DNA from: DASXQK01 sp963724385
Lineage (GTDB): Bacteria; Pseudomonadota; Alphaproteobacteria; Dongiales; Dongiaceae
Direction of reading: 5' to 3'
DNA: 64,000 nt
NCBI GenBank assembly: GCA_963724385.1
Contig: CAVRUJ010000001.1
Span: 930,001 to 994,000, forward strand
Within the stretch, counting starts at the first letter, position 1; each line of letters starts with the position of its first letter. The position numbers were made by a program, and so were the translations under genes. This document shows positions 1 through 8,084 of the stretch, piece by piece. The notes under the pieces were generated by a model. The model ran no database searches. It saw only the letters and a program-made list of their open reading frames with translations, and had not been told where the DNA came from.

Positions 1-55
1 CGGCCGCAATGAAGCCGCGCCAGGCCGCTGCGCCGGCGCCCGGCCCTGAGACAAT

Positions 56-1066
56 TCAGTTCAGCGAATCGCGGATCAGAGGCGACGTGGAGCAGTGGAT
101 GCCCCCGCCGTTCAACTGCATCCGGTCGTAGGGGACGACGACTGTCTCCACGTTGTGACGGGCCAGCTCGTCGAGCGTCCGGTTGGACGCGCCCTCGGGC
201 ATGAGGATGCGCCCCGGCCGGACGGCCAGGCAATTCACCACCCAGCTGCTGTCGGCCGGTGTGATCTCGATGGTCCGGATCTTCAGCGCCTTCAGCCGGT
301 CGAGGAACCAGTATGGCAGCTGGGAGGGATCGACCAGAGCCAGGTCGGTATCGATCATGACCAGGGCCCCGTCGATGTGGATCTGATAGCCGTAGAGATC
401 GACGCAGATGAGCTCGACGCCCTGGTGGCGCAGAACCTCGCCCACCTGGGCTGCACCTTCCTCGTTCACCCGGATGGAACGGCCGATCACTGCCGTCTTC
501 GCATTCAGCCAGGCGAAGCTTCCGCCTTCCATGGTCGCCGTGCCATTGAGCGTGCGCAGGATGGGAACGCCGTGCTTGGCCAAGGTCTTGGTCGCAGCCA
601 GCTCCTCGCCTCTTCGGATCCGCGGAGCCATGCGGCAGATGATGGCGCCGCCCTTGACCGCGATGACGGAATCCCGCGTATAGCAGGACTTGAGGCGCCC
701 GCCCATCTCGCCCTCGAGAAACACCACCTCCACGCCTTCCCTGCGCAGCGCCTCGACCAGGCCGTCATGCTGGCTTTGCATCTCGGCGAGCGGCGGGATC
801 GTGTCGCTCTGCCAATACCAGCCCGAAGCGGTGTCGCCGAAAGAGCCGATGGCATCGATGCGCTTGGTCGGGTCGACGACCTTCATCTCGTTGCCTGGCC
901 GGTGCATCAGCACGACGCGGAGCTGGCCCACGTCGTTGTCGCAGCCCCAGGCCCGGCCCCAGACCCGTTCCATCTCGCCCTTGGTCTCGAAGGCGGGCTC
1001 CGGCACGGCGCCGAACATCTTCATGGTCTGGTGGTAGATATGGGTGGCGTCGGCCGACGACGTCAT
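56..1066 (-). CDS. Amidinotransferase / arginine deiminase-superfamily protein
   Basis: A 336-residue protein of the guanidino-group-modifying (amidinotransferase, arginine deiminase, DDAH) fold. Visible motifs are TRDS near residue 130, MEGGSF near 180, a catalytic-type HIDG, and the C-terminal GGGIHCSTSP with the presumed nucleophilic Cys325. The Cys, His and acidic residues expected for covalent guanidine chemistry are therefore present. The substrate cannot be told from sequence: arginine, methylarginine or another guanidino or amidino compound are all possible. It lies alone at the window edge, with no arginine operon beside it, and its start ATG is followed downstream on the opposite side by about 540 bases without a gene. 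Confidence 0.88.
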   Translation of the reverse strand: MTSSADATHIYHQTMKMFGAVPEPAFETKGEMERVWGRAWGCDNDVGQLRVVLMHRPGNEMKVVDPTKRIDAIGSFGDTASGWYWQSDTIPPLAEMQSQHDGLVEALRREGVEVVFLEGEMGGRLKSCYTRDSVIAVKGGAIICRMAPRIRRGEELAATKTLAKHGVPILRTLNGTATMEGGSFAWLNAKTAVIGRSIRVNEEGAAQVGEVLRHQGVELICVDLYGYQIHIDGALVMIDTDLALVDPSQLPYWFLDRLKALKIRTIEITPADSSWVVNCLAVRPGRILMPEGASNRTLDELARHNVETVVVPYDRMQLNGGGIHCSTSPLIRDSLN

Positions 1067-1605
1067 GAGGTCCCTCCCGGAGGCATCCGCTTCTGTGTTT
1101 CACCGGGCCGGCCATGGCCGGCGCGAGCCAAACCCTAGCCCCATTTCCCGCCCGAGGCCATGAGCGCTTCGCTCATGGCCGTTCGTCAAGATATCGCCGG
1201 CTACAAAGCTTGGTGCCCCCATGGACGGATGCCAGTTGTAGTCGGCGATATGACGAAAGGTCGACTGGTCGATCGCCGCCGCGAAATTGACAACATTCCG
1301 GGGTATCGAAGCGTCGGGCGTCGCCGATGTCCGGGTATCCAATCCTTCTTTCCCGCATACCAGAGTCGGGATTTCGACCGAAGATATGAAGTGGCCTCGG
1401 GGTGGCATTCGCTGACCCTTGTCTCGCAGAGCTGGGGTCACAGGTCTATGACTTGCCCTGGAAACCACCTTCGCCGCATCGGCGGTGGCGTCTCACCAGA
1501 CTGATTGGACATTGCCCATGCGTAAACTCCACGAACCCTCTGGCCGGATTTTGAGCAAGGGCAATCGCATCCCGGGCGACATGCAGTCGGCCAACTGACC
1601 AACCG
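1067..1605. other. Gene-poor stretch with one strong hairpin
   Basis: Short open frames exist on both strands, but none has a convincing ribosome binding site or a recognisable protein. The only clear structure is the perfect inverted repeat listed separately. It separates the amidinotransferase gene from the small lipoprotein gene and presumably holds both promoters. Confidence 0.5.
1156..1180. repeat. Perfect 11-bp inverted repeat
   Basis: GGCCATGAGCG and its exact reverse complement are separated by three bases. No T-run follows on either strand, so a Rho-independent terminator is not supported. It may be a stem-loop in an untranslated region or a mobile palindrome remnant. Confidence 0.6.
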
Positions 1606-2004
1606 ATGCACACGATGATCGCGCCGACGCCAGCGACGCTAAAGCGCCTGCGTTCTCGAGCGCGGAGTATTTTGACGGCGGCGGCAATGCTGGCCCTGCC
1701 ATTGCTCGCGGATTGCACCTCAAATCCGCCTCGGGAACTGCCATTCACGGTCGGCGGCGGTCTCGGCAGTCAGCACGGGAACTATGCCGCGACACCATCA
1801 TCGGAAGTATTCATCGATGCTCGGGGAGAGCGCTGCCCGGTGTGGAACTGGGATCGCCCGATTTCTGCGACCCTGGTTCTTCGCCTTCGGTCCGCTTCCT
1901 GTCCCGACAGCAGGAATCCGAAGCGCATGATTGGCGTCGAGCTCGGGGCGCAAGTGGTGCCCATGGCAAAGTCCGGGCTATCCGATCAGGCGGCCGGATT
2001 GTAA
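1606..2004 (+). CDS. Small hypothetical lipoprotein
   Basis: A 132-residue product with an Arg-rich N-terminus, a hydrophobic run and a lipobox-like LLADC near residue 37, consistent with a lipoprotein exported by Sec. The mature part contains RCPVWNWDRP and LRLRSASC, which resemble a family of small uncharacterised alphaproteobacterial lipoproteins that I recall only loosely. ATG at 1606 or 1615 could start it; no strong Shine-Dalgarno decides between them. The next gene is a Sel1-repeat protein about 100 bases downstream on the same strand. Function is unknown. Confidence 0.6.
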   Translation: MHTMIAPTPATLKRLRSRARSILTAAAMLALPLLADCTSNPPRELPFTVGGGLGSQHGNYAATPSSEVFIDARGERCPVWNWDRPISATLVLRLRSASCPDSRNPKRMIGVELGAQVVPMAKSGLSDQAAGL

Positions 2005-2104
2005 GTCGAGCTACTTCCAAACCCTTTCGGTTCAAAAGTGTGACGCATGTCTTCGGTATATCCGTTGCCCATGTGTCCGGAACGGACCGGCCACCCTTTC
2101 GACC

Positions 2105-2593
2105 ATGTGCGCGAAGGCCAAGGTGAACGCCAAATTGGGTGACGCCGATGGTCAGTACACACTCGGATTCTTATACGCCAATGGACAAGGCGTGCCCCAG
2201 GACCATATCCAAGCGTTGAGCTGGTATAGCAAGGCCGCCGATCAAGGTAACTTCTCGGGTCAGTTCGCGGTCGGGGCGATGTACCTAAGGGGAACAGGCG
2301 TGCCGCAGGACGATGCTCAAGCGGCACTGTGGTTTCGCAAGGCCGCCGAGCAAGGCAACGCCAGGGCTCAGGTGGCACTTGGCCAAATGTACATGGACGG
2401 CGATGGGGTGCCGCAGGACTACGTGCAACCTCACATGTGGCTAAATCTTGCCGCTATGGGCCTTCCGGCATCAGAGACTAAAATGCGCGACAGTGTTGTC
2501 CAGACCCGCGACGTGTTGGCGCTGAGGATGTCGCCAGACCAAATAGCAGATGCGCAAAAGCTCGCGGGCGAGTGTAAGCCGAGCGGCCCATAG
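2105..2593 (+). CDS. Sel1-repeat (SLR) protein, probably 5'-truncated
   Basis: Three tandem Sel1-like repeats are readable: GDADGQYTLGFLYANGQGVP, then QFAVGAMYLRGTGVPQD, then AQVALGQMYMDGDGVPQD. The C-terminus (MSPDQIADAQKLA) is typical of short periplasmic Sel1 proteins. Such proteins normally carry a signal peptide, yet none precedes the repeats here. The frame is open back to about 1931, but that upstream part looks non-coding, so ATG 2105 is chosen. Sel1 repeats are helical protein-interaction modules, and the partner is unknown. Loss of the exported N-terminus suggests a truncated gene within a region containing other remnants. Confidence 0.7.
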   Translation: MCAKAKVNAKLGDADGQYTLGFLYANGQGVPQDHIQALSWYSKAADQGNFSGQFAVGAMYLRGTGVPQDDAQAALWFRKAAEQGNARAQVALGQMYMDGDGVPQDYVQPHMWLNLAAMGLPASETKMRDSVVQTRDVLALRMSPDQIADAQKLAGECKPSGP

Positions 2594-2609
2594 CTCAGAA
2601 GGAGGTCGC

Positions 2610-2879
2610 ATGAATAAAGACAACCTGACCACACAGGTCGACGAAACGCTTGCCGTCTTCAAGATCAAACGGCTCAGCGAGGTGTTCACGATAAAGGACA
2701 TCGCCAGCGCAATCGAAACTGAGACCGGCGAGAAGCTCGGCGATGGTGCCCTCCGGGATATTCAGAAAATTATGCAGGCCCGATGGGGAGATGGCATCGA
2801 GCCCGCCGCGATTGGTGACCAGCTCTGGAAATTCGGCAATTGCAAACCGCCCGTTCGGCGGCCAATCGGACGCGGGTAG
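2610..2879 (+). CDS. Hypothetical 89-residue protein
   Basis: ATG at 2610 follows a good Shine-Dalgarno (AAGGAGG at about 2599-2605), which fixes the start just behind the Sel1 gene. The product is polar and apparently all-helical (FTIKDIASAIETETGEKL, DIQKIMQARWGDG), with no signal peptide or membrane segment. I recognise no family. It may be co-transcribed with the Sel1 gene, from which it is 16 bases away. It is convergent with the MFS transporter gene, 5 bases beyond its stop. Confidence 0.6.
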   Translation: MNKDNLTTQVDETLAVFKIKRLSEVFTIKDIASAIETETGEKLGDGALRDIQKIMQARWGDGIEPAAIGDQLWKFGNCKPPVRRPIGRG

Positions 2880-2884
2880 GGGCG

Positions 2885-4399
2885 TCAATCCGCCGGCGCC
2901 TGGGTCCGCAGGGGCGCCTCTTCGAGAAACCAGGTGAGCACGAACGCGAGAGCGCCGATTGATGCGGCCGAGACGAACACCAAGCGCAGCGCTCCGGCAA
3001 AGGCATCGAGATAGACTGCCCGAACGGCCGCCGGCAGAGCCTGGATCGCCGCGGGGTCCGTGGCTGCGGGAAGGCTCGCGCCGGGCGGAAGAGCCCCGGC
3101 AAGGTTCGCGGCGAGGCAGGCCGTGAACACCGCGCCGAACAAGGACACGCCAACCGACCCTCCGATTGAACGGAACAGCGTTGTTCCGGAGGTCCCGACC
3201 CCGAGGTCGGCGTAGTCGACCGCATTCTGGACGGCCAGCACGAGTACCTGCATCACCATTCCGACGCCCAGGCCCAGAATCAGCATGTAACCGGAGGCCG
3301 TCCACGTCCCCGTATGCGTGCCCAGCGTCGCGAGCAGGGCAAGACCGATGGTCATCACGAAGGTGCCGGCGATCGGGAAGACGCGATAGCGCCCGACGCG
3401 GCTGATGATCCGTCCGCTGATGATCGAGGTCACCAGCACGCCGCCCATCATCGGCGTGAGCTCGAGGCCTGCCGTAGCGGGCTTCACGTCTTTGACGACC
3501 TGGAGATACATCGGCATGTAGGTGACGGAGCCTAACAGCGCCAACCCGACGACGAAGCCGACGGCGCAACAGAGAACGAAGATGCGGTTGGCGAACAACC
3601 GGAGCGGCAGGATCGGGTCGACAGCGCGACCTTCCACGATGAGGAAGCCGGCGAGGCCGGCCAACGTCGCGCTCGCCAGACCGATGCCTGCGGGCGAATC
3701 CCAGGCGAGCGTGTGGCCGCCGAGGCTGGTGAACAGAATCAGCGCCGTCAGGGTCGCCGCGAGAAGCCCGGCACCCGCGAAATCGATCACCCGTCGCCGT
3801 CGGGTGGCCGGGGCCGAAAACGTCAATCCGATGATCACGATACTGACGAGTCCCAGCGGCAGGTTGACATAGAAGATCCAGCGCCAGCTCAGATGCTCGA
3901 CGAAGAAACCGCCGATCAGCGGACCGATCACGGTCGAAAGTCCGAAAACCGCGCCGAAGACACCTTGATAGCGGCCGCGCTCACGGGGCGAAATTATGTC
4001 GCCCACGACCGCCATTGTCGTGACCATCAGGCCGCCCCCGCCCAATCCCTGCAGCACCCGGAAGGCGATCAACTCGCCCATCGACTGGCTGAGACCGCAC
4101 AGCGCCGAGCCGAGGAGGAAGATCACGATCGCTGATTCCAGGACGATCTTGCGGCCGAACATGTCGCCCAGCTTGCCATAGAGGGGCGTGACGATGGTCG
4201 TCGCAAGAAGATAGGCCGTGACGATCCAGGAGAGGTGGACCAGGCCGCCGAACTCGCCCACGATCGTCGGCAGAGCCGTCGACACGATCGTCTGATCTAG
4301 AGAGGCGAGCAGCAGCACCAGCATCAGCGCCCCGAAGATCATGCGGACGTGTTGATTTCTTTTCCGGGAAGACGGGGCCGAGGCAACGTCGACAGTCAT
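2885..4399 (-). CDS. DHA2-family MFS drug efflux transporter (EmrB/QacA type)
   Basis: A 504-residue, largely hydrophobic protein of the size expected for a 14-helix DHA2 antiporter of the inner membrane, exporting drugs or other lipophilic compounds with proton influx. Diagnostic motifs are LDQTIVSTALP in the first helix, GKLGDMFGRK (motif A) after the second, and VFGLSTVIGPLIGGFFVEHL (antiporter motif C), followed by SWRWIFYVNLP. No membrane-fusion partner gene (EmrA-like) is adjacent, so it probably works without a periplasmic adaptor or pairs with one elsewhere. Substrate is not predictable. Confidence 0.93.
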   Translation of the reverse strand: MTVDVASAPSSRKRNQHVRMIFGALMLVLLLASLDQTIVSTALPTIVGEFGGLVHLSWIVTAYLLATTIVTPLYGKLGDMFGRKIVLESAIVIFLLGSALCGLSQSMGELIAFRVLQGLGGGGLMVTTMAVVGDIISPRERGRYQGVFGAVFGLSTVIGPLIGGFFVEHLSWRWIFYVNLPLGLVSIVIIGLTFSAPATRRRRVIDFAGAGLLAATLTALILFTSLGGHTLAWDSPAGIGLASATLAGLAGFLIVEGRAVDPILPLRLFANRIFVLCCAVGFVVGLALLGSVTYMPMYLQVVKDVKPATAGLELTPMMGGVLVTSIISGRIISRVGRYRVFPIAGTFVMTIGLALLATLGTHTGTWTASGYMLILGLGVGMVMQVLVLAVQNAVDYADLGVGTSGTTLFRSIGGSVGVSLFGAVFTACLAANLAGALPPGASLPAATDPAAIQALPAAVRAVYLDAFAGALRLVFVSAASIGALAFVLTWFLEEAPLRTQAPAD

Positions 4400-4529
4400 G
4401 GAGTCCCTGCTCTTTGTAAGTTCTCAGCGAAGTCGAGGAGAAACCATCGGCGACCGAAGCAATTCGTGACCCGCCGCTGCGGCAGACTGCTCGGGCCTCT
4501 TACCGGAACGTATCACACCAGGAGGCGCC

Positions 4530-4673
4530 AGCCTGCGCCTTAGCAAGCATCGGGCCGCCCGCCGGGCCGATGACCTGCTCGAGGCTAGGGACGTGATCGG
4601 GGCCGCGACCTGGCGGCGGATCCTGGCGGCGACCGAGGAGTTGAGGCGGGGGGGCGGGAAGGAGAGAAGTTGA
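4530..4673 (+). pseudogene. Truncated copy of the small protein encoded at 8531-8728
   Basis: In one frame this reads RADDLLEARDVIGAATWRR then ILAATEELRRG, closely matching RADELLEVGDMIGAATWRR and ILTAVEELRRG of the intact gene at 8531. There is no start codon and the N-terminal part (IYRAAKLPIDQHGDDA in the intact copy) is missing. The nucleotide match covers roughly 110 bases. It is therefore a 5'-deleted paralogue or remnant rather than a working gene. The family is a widespread tiny alphaproteobacterial protein of unknown function (I believe DUF6961-like). Confidence 0.7.
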
Positions 4674-4819
4674 ATTGAATGACCGCTGCGCCCCGTCAAT
4701 AGAAGGCCCGAAACTGCCACGCCGGCCGCGGACGTGCAGGGCTATGTTCGGGCCGGCCGACAATCGGCTGTGAGGCTTCCGCTTCTCGATCCATCGAGAC
4801 GCACTAGCCCCGCCTCTCC

Positions 4820-4844
4820 AAGCTCCCGGCGGAGCTTTTCTTTT
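4820..4844 (+). terminator. Rho-independent terminator
   Basis: AAGCTCC, loop CGGC, GGAGCTT, then TTTCTTTT. It is a canonical stem with a T-rich tail on the plus strand, downstream of the gene fragment. Confidence 0.7.
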
Positions 4845-4953
4845 GGGCGCCGCGGCTGTTCCACATGGAACATCCGTGGGGCGGGTGGAATCTTAAAATC
4901 ATCGGAAGCTCCCCCATTGCCAACGGTTGGGATAGCAAAGGAAGGATTAGGTC

Positions 4954-5118
4954 ATGTCACTCGGGCTCATACTTGTCATCCTCCTCGTCATCTTCCTGGC
5001 TGGCGGATTCAGTGGCCGGTTCGGTGGCTACGGCTACGGCTACGGTCACCGCGGCATTGGTGTTCTCGGCGTCGTCTTGATCATCCTCGTCATACTGCTT
5101 CTCACGGGTCGGCTTTGA
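4954..5118 (+). CDS. DUF3309-type small membrane protein
   Basis: A 54-residue product beginning MSLGLILVILLVIFLAGG, then a Gly/Tyr-rich linker (GGYGYGYGHRG) and a second hydrophobic run ending LLLTGRL. This two-helix layout with a glycine/tyrosine centre is that of DUF3309 proteins, tiny inner-membrane proteins common in Proteobacteria and often linked to stress; their function is unknown. GAAGGA at about 4941 is an acceptable ribosome binding site. It stands alone between a terminator and a long gap. A degenerate start of the same kind occurs at 6508. Confidence 0.75.
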   Translation: MSLGLILVILLVIFLAGGFSGRFGGYGYGYGHRGIGVLGVVLIILVILLLTGRL

Positions 5119-5458
5119 TCTGACAAACGGAATTTCGGACGCTGTGCTTAACGTCCCAACATTCCGGGCCGTCCTCCCCGACAGATTGACGGTGTTTTGC
5201 GCCCGGATTCTGAGTCCGGAGTCTGCGGATAAAATTGCTCGCAAGAGCGAAGAAGCCCGCCAGTCTCAGAGTTGGTTCTAGGCTCCCGGCGCTCATGACC
5301 TGCATGGGCTTGGCCCAGACCAGGCGCAGCGGGTGGCAGGGCCAGAGCCGCCTAGCTAAATATCCTCGCACGATGCGGGCAATAGACTGGCCCCGCACCG
5401 GTGGGGCTTTTCTTTGAGGCTCGAACGCCGATCGGGCGCTTGGGGCGCCCGGCGATCA
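5119..5458. other. Non-coding stretch ending in a terminator
   Basis: No credible gene is seen. The terminator at 5390-5414 is the only supported element and probably ends transcription from the DUF3309 side. Confidence 0.4.
5390..5414 (+). terminator. Rho-independent terminator
   Basis: GCCCC pairs with GGGGC around a CACCGGTG core (one bulged G), followed by TTTTCTTT on the plus strand. It lies between the DUF3309 gene and the convergent small gene at 5459-5659. Confidence 0.6.
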
Positions 5459-5659
5459 TCATGGCCGCCAGCTCGGCTTTGGCCGCCTGATCCAGACTTC
5501 GCCCTCCGGGGCTAGGCGTCGCTGCCCGGCGATCCATGCCTCCGCCGCCGTTTCATCGACAAAACCCTTGACCAGCCTCTCAGAGCGGTCGGCCAGCTTC
5601 ATCTCGACGGTGTAGGTGAGGTCATGCAGCAAGACCAGCCGATAAGCTACTTTGGCCAT
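5459..5659 (-). CDS. Hypothetical 66-residue cytosolic protein
   Basis: The product starts MAKVAYRLVLLHDLTYTVEM and contains ETAAEAWIAGQRR. This short beta-beta-alpha pattern is one I recall from many small rhizobial and rhodospirillal hypothetical proteins. It has no signal peptide or membrane helix. On the coding strand a GGCAAGGAGATG context precedes the start, giving a plausible Shine-Dalgarno (AAGGAG) very close to the ATG. Function is unknown. Confidence 0.6.
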   Translation of the reverse strand: MAKVAYRLVLLHDLTYTVEMKLADRSERLVKGFVDETAAEAWIAGQRRLAPEGEVWIRRPKPSWRP

Positions 5660-5742
5660 CTCCTTGCCACCCGCATTGCCACCGGACAGCGTAGCACGAT
5701 ACCGCGAGGGTGAAGGTTGCCGTGGGGATGGTGCGGCGATAC

Positions 5743-5931
5743 CTAGAAGCTATTGTTGCCGTAGCCGAAAGGATCGCTAGGCCCAGCGTCTACGGAGCCA
5801 TACGTGAGAGCGCTGGGAGAGCTAAGGTCATAGCTGGAGCCCGGGGAATCATCTAATCGGGTTTGGGACGCGCATCCTGCGATACCACCGTTTGAGAGCA
5901 GTAGTCCAAGGATCATCATCAGCGTTTTCAT
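5743..5931 (-). CDS. Small hypothetical lipoprotein
   Basis: Starting at the ATG at 5931, the product is 62 residues: MKTLMMILGLLLSNGGIAGC, then a Ser/Asp/Gly-rich tail. The lipobox GIAGC with a short hydrophobic h-region is typical of a Sec/Lsp lipoprotein. An upstream in-frame ATG at 6000 would add 23 residues that spoil the signal peptide, and GAAGAAAG precedes the chosen start. No conserved domain is recognisable in the mature part. It probably sits in the envelope; role unknown. Confidence 0.6.
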   Translation of the reverse strand: MKTLMMILGLLLSNGGIAGCASQTRLDDSPGSSYDLSSPSALTYGSVDAGPSDPFGYGNNSF

Positions 5932-6084
5932 CGTGGGCTTTCTTCGAGCCGGCTCAGCGCCAGCGAATGCCCGGCAAAATGTCGGTGAGGTTCCGTACAC
6001 CCTATCCGTAAATCTGGATGTTCAATCGGAGATCCATGAATCCGACGTTGCCCAGAAATCGCAACCGGCGGCTTAATGCTAACC

Positions 6085-6223
6085 ATGGCTCCCGAGACCC
6101 CCCATCGTCATCGCCACCTTCGGCTCGCCGATCCGCCACGGCTACCGGATGGACGTGCATTGCTGGCGCTGTGAGAGGTGGGTGACGATAGATGCCGCAG
6201 TCCTTCCGGCCGAACTCCCCTGA
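6085..6223 (+). pseudogene. Remnant of a small CxxC protein, frame broken at a C6 run
   Basis: Starting at ATG 6085 the frame changes at a run of six C's. With five C's the product would be about 45 residues containing IVIATFGSPIRHGYRMDVHC and WRCERWVTIDAAVLP, ending at the TGA at 6221. The HCWRC pair resembles the N-terminal zinc-ribbon-like part of small alphaproteobacterial hypothetical proteins. Either the gene is decayed or the homopolymer length is wrong. No ribosome binding site is obvious. Confidence 0.35.
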
Positions 6224-6550
6224 GTTAGCAGGCATTTTCGGTATTCCTGCAGCGTGCCCCGACTATCTCCAAACCGCTTTCGCAACGGTTTTGCCTTTTC
6301 CTGTGCAGTTCTGCACGTACCAGCCCGCGATTGTCGACTAGGTGTTGGTCTCCCATGCCGAAAGCGACCTGTTCCTCAATGTCGAAAGTGACGAAATTCT
6401 CTACTTCGCATGCGGGGCGTTTTATTGCCCATGAGGCACTGAAGCTACGCATGGAGCCGCCGCACCATTCGGCTAGTGTAAATCGAAGAAACGAGAGGAG
6501 GCTCATCATGTCACTCGGGTGCCGCGCCTCGCCGCGCGCCATTTAAAGAT
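6224..6550. other. Intergenic stretch with a possible DUF3309 remnant
   Basis: No supported gene. At 6508-6546 a 12-codon frame starts ATGTCACTCGGG after GAGGAGG, the same first four codons as the DUF3309 gene at 4954, then departs into unrelated sequence and stops just before the Crp/Fnr gene. It may be the start of a deleted copy. Confidence 0.4.
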
Positions 6551-7267
6551 ATGAACGATTCATCAAATTGGCCCCGCAATCGGCTTTTGCTCCACCTGCC
6601 CGCCCGCGATCTCAAGCGGATTATGCCGGACCTTGAACACATTCGCTGCGAACGCGCGGAGGTCCTACTGGACGCTGATAGTTCGATCGACCATGTATTC
6701 TTCCCCGACAACGGTGTCGTCTCGGTGGTAGCGGTTTATTCGGACGGCAGTGTCATCGAGATGGCAACGATCGGCAGGGAGGGTTTCACGGGTGTGAAAG
6801 CCGTCTTCGGTGCCAAGATGTCCTCCTCCCGGCTTCTCGTCCAAATCCCTGGAAGCGCAGCAAGGATGTCGCGCGCGGCGTTTACACGGGCCATGGAGTC
6901 GATGCCGTCCTTCCGAAGTCTCATGTACGCTTATGTTAACGCGTTTCTCGAACAGGTAATGGTGTCGGTAGCGTGCAACGGCGCCCACAGTCTCAAGCAG
7001 CGGTTAGCGCGTTGGCTGCTCATGATGCGCGACCGCAGTGACGATGACGCACTGCCGATTACTCAGAATCTGCTCGCCGAAATGCTGGGTGTGCAAAGGC
7101 CAACCATCACGAATGCTGCCCGGGAGTTGGAACGTGCCGGTTTGATTGAACGCGGCCGACGGCAAGTCACGATACTTGATCGGCAGGGTCTGACGGGGGC
7201 ATCTTGTGAATGTTATCAGTTGGTCCGGGCGCGCATCGCACTTCACCTTCCCAAGACATATATTTAA
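6551..7267 (+). CDS. Crp/Fnr-family transcriptional regulator
   Basis: A 238-residue protein with an N-terminal cyclic-nucleotide-type beta-barrel (about residues 25-130; GREGFTGVKAVFG corresponds to the turn before the binding cassette) and a C-terminal winged helix. In the latter, ITQNLLAEMLGVQRPTITNA is the recognition-helix region. No N-terminal cysteine cluster for an iron-sulphur sensor is present. A CECY near the C-terminus is common in this subgroup. The ligand is unknown. A second Crp/Fnr gene follows on the same strand and a perfect palindrome lies between them, suggesting auto- or cross-regulation. Confidence 0.9.
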   Translation: MNDSSNWPRNRLLLHLPARDLKRIMPDLEHIRCERAEVLLDADSSIDHVFFPDNGVVSVVAVYSDGSVIEMATIGREGFTGVKAVFGAKMSSSRLLVQIPGSAARMSRAAFTRAMESMPSFRSLMYAYVNAFLEQVMVSVACNGAHSLKQRLARWLLMMRDRSDDDALPITQNLLAEMLGVQRPTITNAARELERAGLIERGRRQVTILDRQGLTGASCECYQLVRARIALHLPKTYI

Positions 7268-7287
7268 AAATCCACTCCCCGCCCGTT

Positions 7288-7305
7288 CGGTAATGTACAT
7301 TACCG
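7288..7305. promoter_or_regulatory. Perfect 18-bp palindrome, candidate Crp/Fnr operator
   Basis: CGGTAATGTACATTACCG is fully symmetrical and lies in the gap between two Crp/Fnr genes, about 75 bases before the second start. Dimeric Crp/Fnr proteins bind such symmetrical sites. Which of the two proteins binds it, and whether it activates or represses, cannot be told. Confidence 0.65.
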
Positions 7306-7381
7306 ACAAGACTTCCTAAACTGCGGCAGAATTCAATGGCATTTGCCTAGTTGGGCAGTTCCCGGGGGGGGCGGGCGGATC

Positions 7382-8080
7382 TTGGAAGGAACAAGGGCGA
7401 AGAAAAACAACGGATCGCGGCAGACCGCCAAACCGGTGGAAGCCCTGAAATTCGACGTTAAATCCTTCCTCTCGTCGATCGGGCCCGGCCGATCATCTCA
7501 GACATACATGCCCAAGAAGGTCATCTTTCAGCAAGGCGATCCGGCTGATGCTGTCTTTTATATCCAGAGCGGCGGGGTCGAGCTAACGGTTGTGTCCGGG
7601 CGGGGCCAACAGGGAATCGTTGCGATACTTGGCGCGGGTAACTTCTTCGGTGAGGGGTGCCTTGCGGGCCAGCCACTACATATGGCCTCGGCCATCGTGC
7701 GTGCTCCATCGGTAATCGTCCGAATCGAAAAGCACCCCATGATTCGTGTTCTTCGCGACGAGCCGACCTTTTCCGAGATGTTCACGGCATTCTTGCTACT
7801 ACGGAATATTCAGTTCGAGGCGGACCTAGTCGATCAGCTATTCAACTCGAGCGAGCGGCGGCTCGCGCGCCTTCTCCTGCTCCTGGCGAACTTTGGCAAG
7901 GATGGGAAGTTGGAGACGGTGATTCCAAAAATCAGCCAAGAAATCCTGGCGGCAAGAGTGGGTACGACGCGGTCCCGAATCAATGGATTCATGAACAAAT
8001 TCCGCGACCTCGGCTTCATCGAGTACAACGGCGACTTGAAGGTGCACAGCGGGCTTCTGAACGTGATCGTCCACGACTAG
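7382..8080 (+). CDS. Second Crp/Fnr-family transcriptional regulator
   Basis: The cyclic-nucleotide-binding domain is clear: VIFQQGDPADAVFYIQSGG, then ILGAGNFFGEGCLAGQP for the phosphate-binding cassette, then a winged helix (ISQEILAARVGTTRSRINGF) that contacts DNA. The cassette differs from the cAMP consensus around its Arg, so the ligand is open. The start is uncertain: TTG at 7382 gives a basic N-terminus (LEGTRAKKNNGSRQ, first residue Met if used), while the frame is open to a TTG at 7343. It differs strongly from its neighbour at 6551, so the pair is not a recent duplication. Confidence 0.87.
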   Translation: MEGTRAKKNNGSRQTAKPVEALKFDVKSFLSSIGPGRSSQTYMPKKVIFQQGDPADAVFYIQSGGVELTVVSGRGQQGIVAILGAGNFFGEGCLAGQPLHMASAIVRAPSVIVRIEKHPMIRVLRDEPTFSEMFTAFLLLRNIQFEADLVDQLFNSSERRLARLLLLLANFGKDGKLETVIPKISQEILAARVGTTRSRINGFMNKFRDLGFIEYNGDLKVHSGLLNVIVHD

Positions 8081-8084
8081 GGCG

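Larger units (their letters stand above)
4400..4953. other. Intergenic stretch with a gene fragment and a terminator
   Basis: Besides the truncated small-protein copy at 4530-4673 and the terminator at 4820-4844, I see no supported gene here. It carries the promoter side of the MFS gene and the leader of the DUF3309 gene. Confidence 0.45.

Noticed and set aside
6225..6542. A 105-codon minus-strand frame before the Crp/Fnr gene
   Set aside because: No convincing start, no family resemblance, and its 5' part overlaps the leader of the Crp/Fnr gene.
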